A program made the position numbers and the translations under genes. Shown piece after piece: positions 51,717-59,467 of a DNA stretch of 64,000 bases (position 1 is its first letter; each line of letters starts with the position of its first letter). The notes beneath the pieces were generated by a model. That model was not told the DNA's origin, ran no database searches, and worked only from the letters and a program-made list of their open reading frames with translations. Source of the DNA: Nocardia takedensis NBRC 100417 (GTDB taxonomy: Bacteria > Actinomycetota > Actinomycetes > Mycobacteriales > Mycobacteriaceae); assembly GCF_000308695.1 (NCBI RefSeq), contig NZ_BAGG01000264.1, positions 1-64,000 on the forward strand, given 5' to 3'.

Positions 51717-51741
51717 GTTTCGTTGGTCGAAACACTGTCTC
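51717..51741. promoter_or_regulatory. Composite operator GTTTC-N7-GAAAC-N3-GTCTC, flavin reductase operon
   Basis: Same three half-sites and same spacing as 45501-45525, with one mismatch in the last half-site. It begins 11 bp before the GTG start of the five-gene operon and lies in the divergent region shared with the IclR gene. Confidence 0.75.
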
Positions 51742-51795
51742 CCTCAACGTAACGCCGACCTGGGTGGACCGCAAGGGCAACAGGGCCTTCTCACG

Positions 51796-51810
51796 TTTCC
51801 CCTAGGGAAA
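51796..51810. promoter_or_regulatory. TTTCCC-CTA-GGGAAA palindrome before iclR-type gene
   Basis: A perfect 6-3-6 inverted repeat 9 bp upstream of the -10-like TAGACT (51820-51825). It could be the autoregulatory site of the IclR protein. Confidence 0.6.
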
Positions 51811-51819
51811 TTCTGTGCT

Positions 51820-51825
51820 TAGACT
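51820..51825 (+). promoter_or_regulatory. -10 element of the IclR-type gene, possibly leaderless
   Basis: TAGACT fits the actinobacterial TANNNT pattern. Initiation about seven bases on would fall at the GTG start (51832), and no ribosome site is visible, so the message is probably leaderless. Confidence 0.5.
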
Positions 51826-51831
51826 TGCCGG

Positions 51832-52617
51832 GTGACGGAGACAGAGACCGAGAATTCGAGTCGGTCCATCGCGGCGGTCGAACGCGCGATGGACGTGCTG
51901 CTGCTGTTCGGCCGCTCCGGCCGCGCCGATCTCGGCGTGACCGAGATCGCGAACGAACTCGCGATCACCAAGGCCGCGGTGCACCGCATCCTCACCGCGC
52001 TGCGCAATCGCGACCTGATCGCCTTCGAGCCGACCACCCGCCGCTACACCCTCGGCCACGCCGCGATCGCGTTGGGGCGGGCCTACTTGGCGCGCACCGA
52101 TCTGCGCATCATGGCGGCCCCGGAACTGCGCAGGCTGGCGGCCCTGACGGGGGAGACCGCGACGCTGTCCATCCGTCGCGGCGACACCCGGATGTACGTC
52201 GACCAGGTGGTGCCCAGTCACGAACTGCGCGTGGAAGTCGCACTCGGCGTGCCGTATCCGCTCTACGCGGGCAGTTCGTCCAAGGTGATCCTCGCCTACC
52301 TGGCCAAGCAGGAGATCGACGACTACCTGCGCAGGCAGGAGTTGACCGCGTTCACCGAGGACACCATCACCAATCGCACCGCGCTGCGCCGCGAACTGAC
52401 CGCGATCCGCAAGCGCGGATACGCGATCTCGTTGGGGGAGCGCCAGATCGGCGCCGCCTCGATCGCCGCGCCGATCCTCGACCACGACGGCGGGGTGGTC
52501 GCCGCGCTCAGCGTGTGCGCGCCGCTGTCGCGCTTCGAGCCCCGGGTGGAGGAATTCGTGCCGGTCCTGCTGAAGTCGGGCCAGGCGATCTCCGCCCAAC
52601 TCGGCCACCAGGGCTGA
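51832..52617 (+). CDS. IclR family regulator, likely controller of the tetrapyrrole-type regulon
   Basis: 261 residues. N-terminal winged helix: SIAAVERAMDVLLLFGRSGR, then GVTEIANELAITKAAVHRIL. The C-terminal effector domain has ELRVEVALGVPYPLYAGSSS and ends with SVCAPLSRFEP. IclR proteins often bind aromatic acids or other catabolites and act as repressor or activator. It is divergent from the five-gene operon; GAAAC/GTTTC repeats before both operons, the Dabb gene and the neocarzinostatin-like operon are its presumed targets. Starts with GTG, likely leaderless. Confidence 0.92.
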   Translation: MTETETENSSRSIAAVERAMDVLLLFGRSGRADLGVTEIANELAITKAAVHRILTALRNRDLIAFEPTTRRYTLGHAAIALGRAYLARTDLRIMAAPELRRLAALTGETATLSIRRGDTRMYVDQVVPSHELRVEVALGVPYPLYAGSSSKVILAYLAKQEIDDYLRRQELTAFTEDTITNRTALRRELTAIRKRGYAISLGERQIGAASIAAPILDHDGGVVAALSVCAPLSRFEPRVEEFVPVLLKSGQAISAQLGHQG

Positions 52618-52624
52618 CCGGTCC

Positions 52625-53332
52625 TCACAGATTCGCGCCCGGTTTCAGCACGCCGAGCGCGGCGGCGGCCAGCACGCTGCCCCAGATCGTCCAGACGTAG
52701 GGCAGGCAGCCGTCGACGGCGCGGGTGATCGTGCGCTCGACCTCGGCGGTCGAACCGGTCGTCGTCAGCGTGTGGAACGCGGAACCGAAGGGGCGCAACG
52801 TCCGTCGGATTCCGAGCCCGGCCGCGATGGCCGCCGCGTAGAGCAGGATCTTGGCCCCGAGCCAGCGCGGTTCGGTGGTGACGCCGAACGGTTCGGACGC
52901 CGTCACCGTGTAGATTCCGCCGACGGTCAGCGCGAGCACCACCGCCCAGCGGATGCCGAGGTCCACGCGCACGACCATCGGAAAGCGACCGTGGGTCCGG
53001 TGCGCCGTGACGGCGAGGAACAGCCAGCCGAGCGCGAACAGCCAGGTGGCCGCGACGGTCCACCAGGTGAACGGGTCGAGGCCGAACACGCGCGCGCCGT
53101 GCGGGTCCAGCGCCATCAGTGTGACGCCGCTCGGCAGGAACAGCACCAGGCAGATCTTCGGCGCGAGGTCGAGTCCGCTCATGATGCGCAGGGCGGCGAC
53201 ACGGGCCTCGGCACTCTGGGCGGGGTCGATGACGAAACGGCTGGAGTAGAACACGCCCAGGTCACCGCCGAGCCAGAACACGAACAGGGTCAGATGCAGG
53301 ATGATCCACCATCCGTGCGCGTGTGCTCCCAT
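52625..53332 (-). CDS. Integral membrane protein
   Basis: 235 residues with about six hydrophobic spans, no signal peptide apart from the first span. It opens HAHGWWIILHLTLFVFWLGG and has further histidines at span ends (TAHRTHGRF), somewhat like CopD-type or heme-binding membrane proteins, but no firm family match. A GAAAGAGGAA site precedes the ATG. It is convergent with the IclR gene (7 bp apart). An operator-like CGTAT-N4-ATACG lies upstream. Confidence 0.75.
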   Translation of the reverse strand: MGAHAHGWWIILHLTLFVFWLGGDLGVFYSSRFVIDPAQSAEARVAALRIMSGLDLAPKICLVLFLPSGVTLMALDPHGARVFGLDPFTWWTVAATWLFALGWLFLAVTAHRTHGRFPMVVRVDLGIRWAVVLALTVGGIYTVTASEPFGVTTEPRWLGAKILLYAAAIAAGLGIRRTLRPFGSAFHTLTTTGSTAEVERTITRAVDGCLPYVWTIWGSVLAAAALGVLKPGANL

Positions 53333-53371
53333 TGGTGTTCCTCTTTCGCGATGCGGCGGATTTGGAGACAA

Positions 53372-53385
53372 CGTATCCCTATACG
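53372..53385. promoter_or_regulatory. Inverted repeat CGTAT-CCCT-ATACG
   Basis: A perfect 5-4-5 repeat in the 203-bp divergent region between the membrane protein and MFS genes, 40 bp before the membrane-protein start. No local regulator of matching type is encoded. Confidence 0.4.
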
Positions 53386-53535
53386 AAACAGTCGGCAACC
53401 GCGAGCGGCGTCGAGGGTTGGATAAGATACACGCATAGGTGTTTGTCTCTGTCGGTGTTACGTCGGTGAGACGCAACCGTTTTGCCCGATTCGTAGGCTC
53501 GGCCCATCACCGGCCATCCGACGGAAGCGCATGCC

Positions 53536-54933
53536 ATGACCGACACCCCGCCCGCGACCCCGGAACCGCCCGCCCGGCAGACCGGCCTCGTCGAAACCGC
53601 CGTCTTCGCCAAGGGGCCCGCCCGACTGCTCGACCTGACCAAACAGGCCCCGCTGGGCTGGTGGCCCGCCGCCGCCGTCGGACTCGTCGCCTTCGTCGAC
53701 CGCGTCGAGATCAACCTCGTCGCCGGCGCGCTGCCCGCCATCCAGGACCACTTCGGATTCGGCGACACCGCCGCCGGGGCCATCCCCACCGCCGCCGCCC
53801 TCGCCGGAGCCGTACTCCTGCTGCCCGCGGGCCGACTCGCCGACCGCGCCCCGCGCGTGGTGACCATCGCGATCGTCGTCCTGATCTGGTCGCTGTGCTC
53901 GGTGCTGAGCGGGCTGGCGACCACCTTCGCGCTGTTCTTCCTGGTGCGCGTCCTGATCGGCGCCGCCGGTCAGCTCTACAGTCCGCCCGCCTCCAGCCTG
54001 CTCGCCGACTACTATCCCGCCCGAAGTCGCGGCAAGGCATACGGATTCGAGCGCGCGGGCTACTACCTGGGGTTGCCGACCGGAGTCATCCTCGGCGGCG
54101 CCCTCGCCGAAGCGCTCGGCTGGCGCACCGTCTTCTTCGTCGCGGCGATCCCCGGCCTGCTGGTCGCCGCGCTGGTCCTCACCGTCCGAGAACCGCTGCG
54201 CGGCTTGGGTGATCGCCTCGAACGCGGCGGTGCGAGTGAACCGAGCGCGAGCCCCGCGCGAATCCGGCCCGCCTCGCTGTTGGCCGAAGCGAGACAACTG
54301 CTCGGCATCGCCACGCTGACCGGAATCATCGTCGGCCAAGCGCTGCTGTCCCTGGGCATCGCGGGCGTGTTCTATTGGCTGCCCACCCTTCTGGAACGCA
54401 CCGAGAACCTCGGTTACGACTCCGCCTCCGGGCTCGCGGGCGCCATCGGCGGCACCGGCATCGTGATCGGCATCATCGCGGGCAGCCGCCTCGGCGACCG
54501 CGCCCACGGCGCGCGCCCCGCGGGTCGCCTCACCGTGGCCACGGCCATGCTGCTGCTCGGCGCGCTCGCCCTGGCGGGCGCGGTCCTCGTACCCGGCCTC
54601 GCCGCGCGCGTCACCCTCATCGCCGTCGCCTGCGCCGGATTCGCCGGGGCCATACCGAATCTCACCGCCGCCTCCGCCGACGTCCTGCCCGCCGACCGTC
54701 GCGGCATGGGCTTCGCGCTGCTCACCTTCCTGGTCACCCTCGGCGGCGCGCTGGGCCCCTTCTTCGTCGGCCTCACCTCCGACCTCGTCGGCGCCACCGA
54801 CTACACCGGCGAACCGCTGGTCCTGGCCATGCTCGCCCTGGTCCCGGCGATCTTCCTCGCGGTCGCCGCGCTGCTGCGCGTCCGCGGACGCTACGAGCAA
54901 GACGCCCGAACCGCCACGAACACCCTCCCCTGA
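53536..54933 (+). CDS. MFS transporter, spinster-like/organic anion type
   Basis: 465 residues with about 12 spans. VGLVAFVDRVEINLVAGALP (span 1 with an acidic residue), LLPAGRLADRAPRVVTIAIV (motif A) and the stretch SPPASSLLADYYPARSRGKA then YGFERAGYYLGLPTGVILGG resemble spinster-like and organic-anion MFS proteins. Substrate unknown; its closeness to the IclR-linked genes makes uptake of a pathway compound possible, though no regulon motif precedes it. Confidence 0.87.
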   Translation: MTDTPPATPEPPARQTGLVETAVFAKGPARLLDLTKQAPLGWWPAAAVGLVAFVDRVEINLVAGALPAIQDHFGFGDTAAGAIPTAAALAGAVLLLPAGRLADRAPRVVTIAIVVLIWSLCSVLSGLATTFALFFLVRVLIGAAGQLYSPPASSLLADYYPARSRGKAYGFERAGYYLGLPTGVILGGALAEALGWRTVFFVAAIPGLLVAALVLTVREPLRGLGDRLERGGASEPSASPARIRPASLLAEARQLLGIATLTGIIVGQALLSLGIAGVFYWLPTLLERTENLGYDSASGLAGAIGGTGIVIGIIAGSRLGDRAHGARPAGRLTVATAMLLLGALALAGAVLVPGLAARVTLIAVACAGFAGAIPNLTAASADVLPADRRGMGFALLTFLVTLGGALGPFFVGLTSDLVGATDYTGEPLVLAMLALVPAIFLAVAALLRVRGRYEQDARTATNTLP

Positions 54934-55008
54934 GACCGGTTGTCTCGCTGCCGCTTCGGCCCGCGCCGGGTATGTCCGAGACTGCTCGCCGTCGGGTACT
55001 TTCAGCTG

Positions 55009-56412
55009 ATGATCGAGATGTCCCGGGTATGGCGCGGTGCGGGCGCTGTGCTCCTGCTCGCCGGTGTCGCGTTGAGCGGTGCGGGGGTGGCCGGTGCCGC
55101 CGAGCCCACGTTGGACTGGACGGCTTGCCCTTCGGTGGCGGCGTTCCCGGGAATGGAGTCCTTGCAGTGCGCCGCCCTCGAGGTGCCGATGGACCATGCC
55201 GTGAGCGACGGTCCCACCGTGCAGGTCGCGCTGTTCAAATCGCCCGCCCGCGACCCGGATCGGCGCAAGGGGAGTCTGATCATCAACCGGGGTGGTCCGG
55301 GGTATCCGACGTCGCTGTATCTGATGGGACTGGTCACCGGTTCGTTGCCGTCACCCTGGGACGAACGGGTGTGGCAGCAGTACGACGTGATCGCGGTCGA
55401 TCGGCGCGGCGTCGGTTTCGCGACCCCCGCCGTGACCTGCTTCGACACCGTCGAAGCGATGACCGCGTTCGGCGCCGACGTGCCGGTTGTTCCGCTCACC
55501 GCCGAGGATCTGGCCGTGCGTGCGGTGCGGGACGCCGAATTCGCCACCCGATGCCGTCAGCGCGCCGGTGACCTGCTCGACCACCTGACCACCGCCGCGG
55601 TCGCCAAGGATCTCGACCGCGTCCGCGCGGCTCTGGGGGAGGACCGACTGCACTTCCTCGGCCAGTCCTACGGCGCGGCACTGGGATTGGTCTACGCCAA
55701 CCTGTATCCCGACCGGGTCGGTTCGTTCGTCCTGGACAGCGTGCTCGATCCGACGGCGAGCGCGCCCTCCGGGATTCGCTCGGAAGCGACCAACGGCGAC
55801 CTCGCCACGACCGAGGCCATGAACGAAGCGCTTCGCCTGTGCGCCGCAGGGCGGACCTGTGCGTTCGCCGCCGACGACCCCGTCCGCGCGTTCCCGGAGT
55901 TGCTCGTCCGCCTGCGCGAGCGGCCGATCCCGCTGACCGCCTCCGACGGAACCTCGACCACGCTCACCTACTCGAAACTGGTCGCCTACCTCGGTGGCGC
56001 GCTCTATCAACCCGCGATGTGGCCGCAGATCCGGCCCGACCTGCTCCTGCATCTGGCCTACCGGGCTGCCGGCGAACCTGATTCCGCGCCGACGGAAGAA
56101 CTGGCCAGGCTTGTGATCGACACGACCGGGGCCCTCGAGGTCGCCCGTCTGCTGGCGGGCAGTCGGGTACTGGTCCACGAAGGCATCGGCCACATCGCGA
56201 CCCAGCAGTCGCGCTGCGCGGTCACGGCGGTGTCGGACTATCTCGCCTCGGGCATCCTGCCCGCCGAGGGCGCCACTTGCCCGCCGGACACCATCCCTTC
56301 GCTTGATCGCGGCACCTCGAGCTGTCGCGTTTCCCAGGACGGGGAGGTTTCTCCAGGTATCGGGGTCGGAGTCCCGGGATCATGCAGCGTCCCCGAGTGG
56401 ACGCGGGGTTGA
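55009..56412 (+). CDS. Secreted S33-type alpha/beta hydrolase, active site apparently incomplete
   Basis: 467 residues with a signal peptide (about 1-32, ending AGAA-EPTL). LIINRGGPGYPTSLYL (oxyanion) and the nucleophile in FLGQSYGAALGLVYANLYPD match tripeptidyl aminopeptidase-like enzymes. The C-terminal piece HEGIGHIATQQSRCAVTAVS carries the His. The segment that normally bears the catalytic Asp (a DP.TP motif before it) is not found; ELARLVIDTTGALEVARLLA leads straight into the His region, as if an internal block were lost. The last 45 residues have no family match. ATG 55018 is an alternative start. Confidence 0.78.
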   Translation: MIEMSRVWRGAGAVLLLAGVALSGAGVAGAAEPTLDWTACPSVAAFPGMESLQCAALEVPMDHAVSDGPTVQVALFKSPARDPDRRKGSLIINRGGPGYPTSLYLMGLVTGSLPSPWDERVWQQYDVIAVDRRGVGFATPAVTCFDTVEAMTAFGADVPVVPLTAEDLAVRAVRDAEFATRCRQRAGDLLDHLTTAAVAKDLDRVRAALGEDRLHFLGQSYGAALGLVYANLYPDRVGSFVLDSVLDPTASAPSGIRSEATNGDLATTEAMNEALRLCAAGRTCAFAADDPVRAFPELLVRLRERPIPLTASDGTSTTLTYSKLVAYLGGALYQPAMWPQIRPDLLLHLAYRAAGEPDSAPTEELARLVIDTTGALEVARLLAGSRVLVHEGIGHIATQQSRCAVTAVSDYLASGILPAEGATCPPDTIPSLDRGTSSCRVSQDGEVSPGIGVGVPGSCSVPEWTRG

Positions 56413-56544
56413 AAAGCCGAGCATCCGTCGGGCGTCGCCCCGCGCCGAAGCGCCGGCTTGACGGTGCCTCGCGCTCGGCCGCCGAGGGCGGTGCCCGTGC
56501 TTTTGGGGGGATATGAACACGGTGGTCGGGGCTATATCCCCAGC

Positions 56545-56955
56545 ATGAGGAAACCAACGACAATCGGCCTCGCCCTGGTCTCGCTGACCTTCTGTCTCGC
56601 GACCAGCCCCGTCGCGAGCGCGTCTCCGAGCCCCGTCGCCGAGGAGACCGTGTATTTCAGCTTCTCGGGCTCGAACTGCGCGATCCGCCCGAACGGCGAC
56701 GTCGGATGCGACATCCCGGGCGGCACCAACCTTTTCGGCTTCACCGTCCACGACCTCGCGATCGATCTGCCGTTCCTGCCCGCCCATCCCACTTTCGGGC
56801 TCGTCGGTCCGCACGGACGCCCCGGCAGCCCGCCGATCGACGGCAGTCTGACCAACGGCGGGGCGACCTGCACCGGTGGCGGACGGGGCGCGTTGCTGTG
56901 CACGTCCAAGGGCCACAGCTTCAGCTTCGGTTGGTCGGGCACCACCATCAGCTGA
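56545..56955 (+). CDS. Small secreted protein
   Basis: 136 residues with a signal peptide (about 1-28, ending VASA-SPSP). The mature part has two cysteine pairs (SNCAIRPNGDVGCDIPGG and GATCTGGGRGALLCTSKG) and glycine-rich loops, resembling small exported actinomycete proteins of unknown role. It ends in TGA at 56955, and the same frame continues directly into a peptide deformylase remnant. Confidence 0.75.
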   Translation: MRKPTTIGLALVSLTFCLATSPVASASPSPVAEETVYFSFSGSNCAIRPNGDVGCDIPGGTNLFGFTVHDLAIDLPFLPAHPTFGLVGPHGRPGSPPIDGSLTNGGATCTGGGRGALLCTSKGHSFSFGWSGTTIS

Positions 56956-57189
56956 CCTCCGCCGACCGGCCCCTCCGGCTGGTCGGCGCGGATCGTCCAG
57001 CACGAGATCGACCATCTCGACGGCATCCTGGACCGCGCCCAGATCCGCTCGTTGGCGGGCAATGCCGAACTGCGACGACGCTGGTCGCAGCCGACTCCGC
57101 ACGAAGCCGCGTACGCCCCGCGCTTCGGATTGCCGGTGAACGACGTGGCCGAGATCGTGAACAGCGGCGACCCGCGGCGTCTACCCTGA
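56956..57189 (+). pseudogene. C-terminal fragment of peptide deformylase
   Basis: In the frame ending at TGA 57187-57189 the sequence reads GWSARIVQHEIDHLDGILDR, the third conserved motif of peptide deformylase with the metal-binding HExxH (HEIDH), then SLAGNAELRRRWSQPTPHEA, a typical C-terminal tail. Motifs 1 and 2 (GxGxAAxQ and EGCLS) are missing and no start codon precedes it. It lies immediately after the stop of the small secreted protein and 27 bp before the FAD oxidoreductase gene, so a deletion probably joined the secreted-protein gene to the end of a def gene. Confidence 0.8.
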
Positions 57190-57216
57190 CGGGGGGTTCG
57201 GCCAGGAGGTGACGCG

Positions 57217-58341
57217 GTGAGTCGAGTGGTGATCGCCGGTCTCGGCGACACGGGTGTGCTCACCGCGATGCATCTGGCGCGGCACGTCGAGGTGGTCGGG
57301 ATCTCGGCCAGATCGGCGCTGGTCAGCGGGCAGGAACTCGGGATCAGGCTCAGCGAGCCAGGGCGCTGGGCGCGCGACTACTGGATGCCGTTCGATCGGC
57401 TGCGCGGCATGGACCGGGTGCGCACCGTGCGGGCCGAACTCACCGGGGTCGACCTGGCGGCGCGCACAGTGTTCGGGCGCGGACCGGACGGCGGCGCGGT
57501 CGCCGAGAGCTACGACGCGCTGGTGATCGCGACCGGGGTGCGCAACGGTTTCTGGCGACAACCGTCGGTGCAGTCCGCGACCGAGATCGGCGCGGATCTG
57601 CGGGCGGCGCACGAACGACTGGCCGCCGCGGATTCGGTGCTGGTGATCGGCGGCGGCGCGGCGGCGGTGAGTTCGGCCGCGAATCTGGCGCGCGTGTGGC
57701 CCGGCAAACGGATCGCCCTGTGTTTCCCGGGGGAGCGCGCGCTGCCGGAGCACCATCCGCGAGTGTGGGATCGGATACGACGCCGGCTCGGCGAGCTCGG
57801 GGTGGACCTGCGTCCCCGACACCGGGCGGTGGTGCCGGACGGGTTCGCGTGCGACGCGATCACCGACGAGCCGGTCGAATGGACCACCGGGCAACCGGAG
57901 ACGCGGGCCGCGGCCGTGCTGTGGGCGATCGGACGCGCGCGACCGAATACCGGCTGGCTGCCCGCCGAACTGCTCGACGAACGCGGATTCGTGCGCGTCA
58001 CAAAGCATCTCGCGGTGCCGGGGCACCCGGAGGTCTTCGCCGTCGGCGATGTCGCGGCGACCGATCCGCTGCGGAGTTCCGCACGCAACCGCGCCGACAA
58101 ACTCTTGGCCCACAACCTGCGCGCCCATTTCCACGGCGGCACGCCGCGCGCCTACCGTCCGCCGAGACGGCGCTGGGGTTCGGTGCTCGGCGTCCAACCG
58201 GAAGGTCTGGACCTGTTCGCTCCCGGCGGCCAACTCTTCCGCCTCCCTTCCTGGTCGGTCGACCGTATTCTGCTGCCGTGGATAGTGCGGCGCGGCATCT
58301 ACGGCGGCGTGCGCGCGAACGATCCCTACCGCCCCGAGTAG
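57217..58341 (+). CDS. FAD-dependent pyridine nucleotide-disulfide family oxidoreductase
   Basis: 374 residues, AIF/NDH-2-like. The first dinucleotide motif is degenerate (VVIAGLGDTGVLTAMHLARH), the second is VLVIGGGAAAVSSAANLARV, and FAVGDVAATDPL is the C-terminal FAD motif. It should pass electrons from NAD(P)H to a quinone or small acceptor. A perfect AGGAGG site lies seven bases before the GTG start. It follows the deformylase remnant closely and may once have been cotranscribed with it. Confidence 0.87.
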   Translation: MSRVVIAGLGDTGVLTAMHLARHVEVVGISARSALVSGQELGIRLSEPGRWARDYWMPFDRLRGMDRVRTVRAELTGVDLAARTVFGRGPDGGAVAESYDALVIATGVRNGFWRQPSVQSATEIGADLRAAHERLAAADSVLVIGGGAAAVSSAANLARVWPGKRIALCFPGERALPEHHPRVWDRIRRRLGELGVDLRPRHRAVVPDGFACDAITDEPVEWTTGQPETRAAAVLWAIGRARPNTGWLPAELLDERGFVRVTKHLAVPGHPEVFAVGDVAATDPLRSSARNRADKLLAHNLRAHFHGGTPRAYRPPRRRWGSVLGVQPEGLDLFAPGGQLFRLPSWSVDRILLPWIVRRGIYGGVRANDPYRPE

Positions 58342-58413
58342 GCGGGCGTCCGGTCATGATGGGGGTGTCGCCCCTCGTGTGCGGCAAACGATCGATCCGA
58401 ACGGGTGGGTGGG

Positions 58414-58818
58414 ATGAACGGTGAACCGGAGGGGCCGGGAACGAACGAATTGTTCGAGCACGGCATGGCTTTCGTCGCCGCGGGTGACCTCGACCGCGCC
58501 GCCGAGTCGGCGCACGAACTCGCCGAACGAGGAGGCGACGACAAGGCGAGCACCGTATTCCGCGCCGTCATCGAGAGATTCGAGCGAATCGGCGACCTCG
58601 AGCGCATCCCCGTGTGCTGGCGGTGCGCGAAACCCTTGACCCGCCGCCCGATTCCAGGCCGCGGAAGTCGTTGCGCTGCCGCCGCCACCGACAGCCGACG
58701 GCGCTCCCATTCCACGATCCCGGCCTGTTCGATCGGCGCACCGCCGATGAAGGTCCGCAGCCAGGTCCCGAACACCGGAGAATCCGGTTGCGCGCTCGCG
58801 CCGCCGCCGCCGAGGTAG
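58414..58818 (+). CDS. Hypothetical protein, probably truncated
   Basis: The first 75 or so residues look coding: FEHGMAFVAAGDLDRAAESA with GC3 bias and a TPR-like helical pattern, then VCWRCAKPLTR with a CxxC. Beyond about 58640 the frame becomes Arg/Ser/Pro-rich and overlaps a plausible minus-strand gene start, so only the 5' part seems genuine. Function unknown. Confidence 0.4.
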   Translation: MNGEPEGPGTNELFEHGMAFVAAGDLDRAAESAHELAERGGDDKASTVFRAVIERFERIGDLERIPVCWRCAKPLTRRPIPGRGSRCAAAATDSRRRSHSTIPACSIGAPPMKVRSQVPNTGESGCALAPPPPR

Positions 58819-58874
58819 ATCGCCGTGGCCGTCGCCCCTGCCGTCCGAGTCATGAAGTTTCGCCTGGTCAGCAT
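58640..58874 (-). pseudogene. 5' fragment of an exported protein gene
   Basis: From ATG 58874 the sequence MLTRRNFMTRTAGATATAIY has a twin-arginine-type signal, followed by SPVFGTWLRTFIGGAPIEQA and EWERRRLSVAAAAQRL. After about 58660 the coding character is lost where it meets the plus-strand gene fragment head-on. No family recognised. Confidence 0.4.
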
Positions 58875-59467
58875 CGACCTTTTCCTATCGCCGGCCTCCC
58901 CGGTTCGCGCGACAGCGCAGTCGCGCCGCGGCAGGGAGGATGGGTTAACGCAAGTAGTTCTTGCTCGAGATGGCATGGCGACTCGGATCCTGTAGCCGAC
59001 GTGGATGAGGCGAAGAACTCATGGGCGAGTTCATCGCGATCCACACATTCCCGGGCGGCGACGAAGTCGCCCGAGACCAGGTCCGAGCTCGGGACAAACG
59101 CCTGACCGTCCGGTTCCCGGCGAGTCTGCCCGCGCGAATGATCCATCAGCACCGATGGCATCTCGCCGTGGAGTTCGGCAACTGGATCATCGCCGCCGCG
59201 CCCGCGGCCGCCACGCTGTGAGCGGTTCGTTCGGACGACGGCGCTTCTGGAGCGTCCCGTGGTGTTCCGGGTGGGCGGCGTCGTCAACTCCCGTGCCGAG
59301 CGGTCACGGCGAGGCGCGGGGGTCTAATGTCGCTGTGGCCGGCGTTCATTCGCGCGCTCGGCGGGTGCGCTCCCGGGTGGCCCATTCAGCAAGGTACGGG
59401 CAACTGTACCCAATGGTATGGTCGCCGTGCGGGCGTGCGATGGGGCCGCCGGCGGAAGGGTGCACAG
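58875..59467. other. Stretch without a confident gene upstream of the multicopper oxidase
   Basis: Only weak open frames are seen, for example a 66-codon plus-strand frame at 59021-59221 without a family match. Codon bias is poor on both strands. The end of the stretch must hold the promoter of the multicopper oxidase; around 59395-59425 it is AT-richer (GGTACGGGCAACTGTACC, then CAATGGTATGGT), with an imperfect inverted repeat. Confidence 0.4.

Noticed and set aside
36487-51810. GAAAC/GTTTC repeats considered as a CRISPR-like or mobile-element signature
   Set aside because: The copies are short, far apart and each sits just before a gene start; there are no spacers, transposase genes or target-site duplications.
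59021-59221. 66-codon frame before the multicopper oxidase
   Set aside because: Weak coding character and no recognisable family; a competing minus-strand frame is equally weak.
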